From assembly GCA_025769875.1 (NCBI GenBank), contig JAGFNK010000353.1, positions 1 through 54,855 of the forward strand: a stretch of DNA of 54,855 nt, in the 5' to 3' direction. The notes beneath the pieces are model-generated. The model did no database searches. It was not told the DNA's origin and saw only the letters and a list, made by a program, of their open reading frames with translations. Position 1 is the first letter of the stretch. Each line of letters begins with the position of its first letter. The position numbers were made by a program, and so were the translations under genes. Shown here piece after piece: positions 54,488 through 54,855 of this stretch. The stretch comes from Russula earlei. Its lineage: Eukaryota; Basidiomycota; Agaricomycetes; Russulales; Russulaceae.

Positions 54488-54855
54488 AAGGTAATTCCGT
54501 TAGGAGTAGGGGGTGTGTCTGGTCGAAAGTTGCACGTGCAATACTCTGTTTTGCAGTTACACCTTGCCGTCCACGGATTTGACTCAGTATCTTCTGTGCT
54601 GGCAGACCAACGTTCTTGGCTAGTTGGGACAGTGGTTTGAATCGGTGTGAGGGGTCGAGGGGCGAGACTTGAGGCTTCTAGGATTGCTGGGACAGAATAG
54701 TATGCAGGGGGACCAGTATATGAGGCGTCTGGGCTGGTAATTGCCCAAGGTTGATTGTAGTCTGCGTCGTATAGCCAAGAGTTAGTTTCCCAGTCAAAGG
54801 TGTTGTGTATTCCTGGTACAACAGCAAGTTGGACGTAAGATTGATCCCTTTGTAT
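54451..54855 (-). CDS. Partial reading frame at window edge, chromovirus 5' region
   Basis: Open from the window end to TAA at 54451-54453 (134 codons, 5' end missing). Reads FDWETNSWLYDADYNQPWAI, then Pro/Ser/Thr-rich sequence, then a Cys cluster CNCKTEYCTC followed by FRPDTPPTPNGITLWTPGDY. It overlaps the next frame by about 49 nt. The C-x-C-x4-C-x-C cluster could bind zinc. No known domain recognised. Confidence 0.5.
   Translation of the reverse strand: MQRDQSYVQLAVVPGIHNTFDWETNSWLYDADYNQPWAITSPDASYTGPPAYYSVPAILEASSLAPRPLTPIQTTVPTSQERWSASTEDTESNPWTARCNCKTEYCTCNFRPDTPPTPNGITLWTPGDYHLPIR

Larger units (their letters stand above)
47557..54855 (-). mobile_element. Ty3/gypsy chromovirus, nearly complete, 5' end outside window
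   Basis: Reading the minus strand: extra reading frames (54855-53572), gag (from 53309), pol (to 48635), polypurine tract, 3' LTR (48387-47557). Pol has protease, reverse transcriptase, RNase H, integrase and a chromodomain, all uninterrupted, so this copy is young and possibly able to move. It inserted into a much older copia gag. The element is at least 7.3 kb; the 5' LTR and primer binding site are past 54855. The solo LTR at 2851-3690 belongs to the same family. Confidence 0.95.

Overview
This window looks like the nuclear genome of a mushroom-class basidiomycete (Agaricomycetes). Genes are dense and each carries several 45-95 bp GT-AG introns. The gene set is fungal: a Skt5/Chs4 chitin-synthase activator with a CAAX tail, a TEY MAP kinase, Noc4, and a fungal chromovirus. 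The chromovirus style and PIF/Harbinger family resemble Rhizoctonia/Ceratobasidiaceae, but that placement is an inference from memory.

Layout. (1) About 1-8170 is a transposon graveyard almost without CpG. It holds a decayed copia gag-protease on the minus strand, a decayed copia reverse transcriptase on the plus strand split by a solo LTR with perfect target-site duplications, low-complexity DNA and a transposase C-terminus. (2) About 8270-15440 is a small oxidative gene group: an intact cytochrome P450, a berberine-bridge-type FAD oxidoreductase, and a dead duplicate of the P450. (3) 17865-39562 is a compact housekeeping block: Skt5/Chs4, an FHA protein with a C-terminal membrane anchor (SLMAP/Far10-like), a BTB + CAP-Gly protein, an inserted Harbinger transposase, eIF2-alpha, Noc4, a CCCH zinc-finger protein, a Fus3/Kss1-class MAP kinase and a mitochondrial-type asparaginyl-tRNA synthetase. 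(4) 39563-45000 is sparse, with a Med25-like (PTOV/ACID) gene fragment and a small orphan protein with an ExK nuclease-like motif. (5) 45000-47556 is a second CpG-less transposon layer ending in a copia gag remnant. (6) 47557 to the window end is most of a chromodomain Ty3/gypsy element on the minus strand: 3' LTR, polypurine tract, intact pol, gag, and at least 1.2 kb of unusual extra reading frames upstream of gag. Its 5' LTR is outside the window.

How things fit. The TE layers differ in age. The copia pieces, solo LTR and Harbinger copy show CpG loss, while the chromovirus and the genes keep CpG. In the Harbinger transposase the reading frame is intact across two introns, but both catalytic aspartates are now asparagines, each in a CpG-to-CpA context. 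The chromovirus gag and pol lie in different frames that meet at GAT TTT TAA T, a good candidate +1 recoding site. Exon-intron models given here were built by hand; for the P450, FAD oxidase, Skt5, FHA, BTB/CAP-Gly, Harbinger, Noc4, MAPK and AsnRS genes the exon lengths sum to whole codons. eIF2-alpha is one base short.
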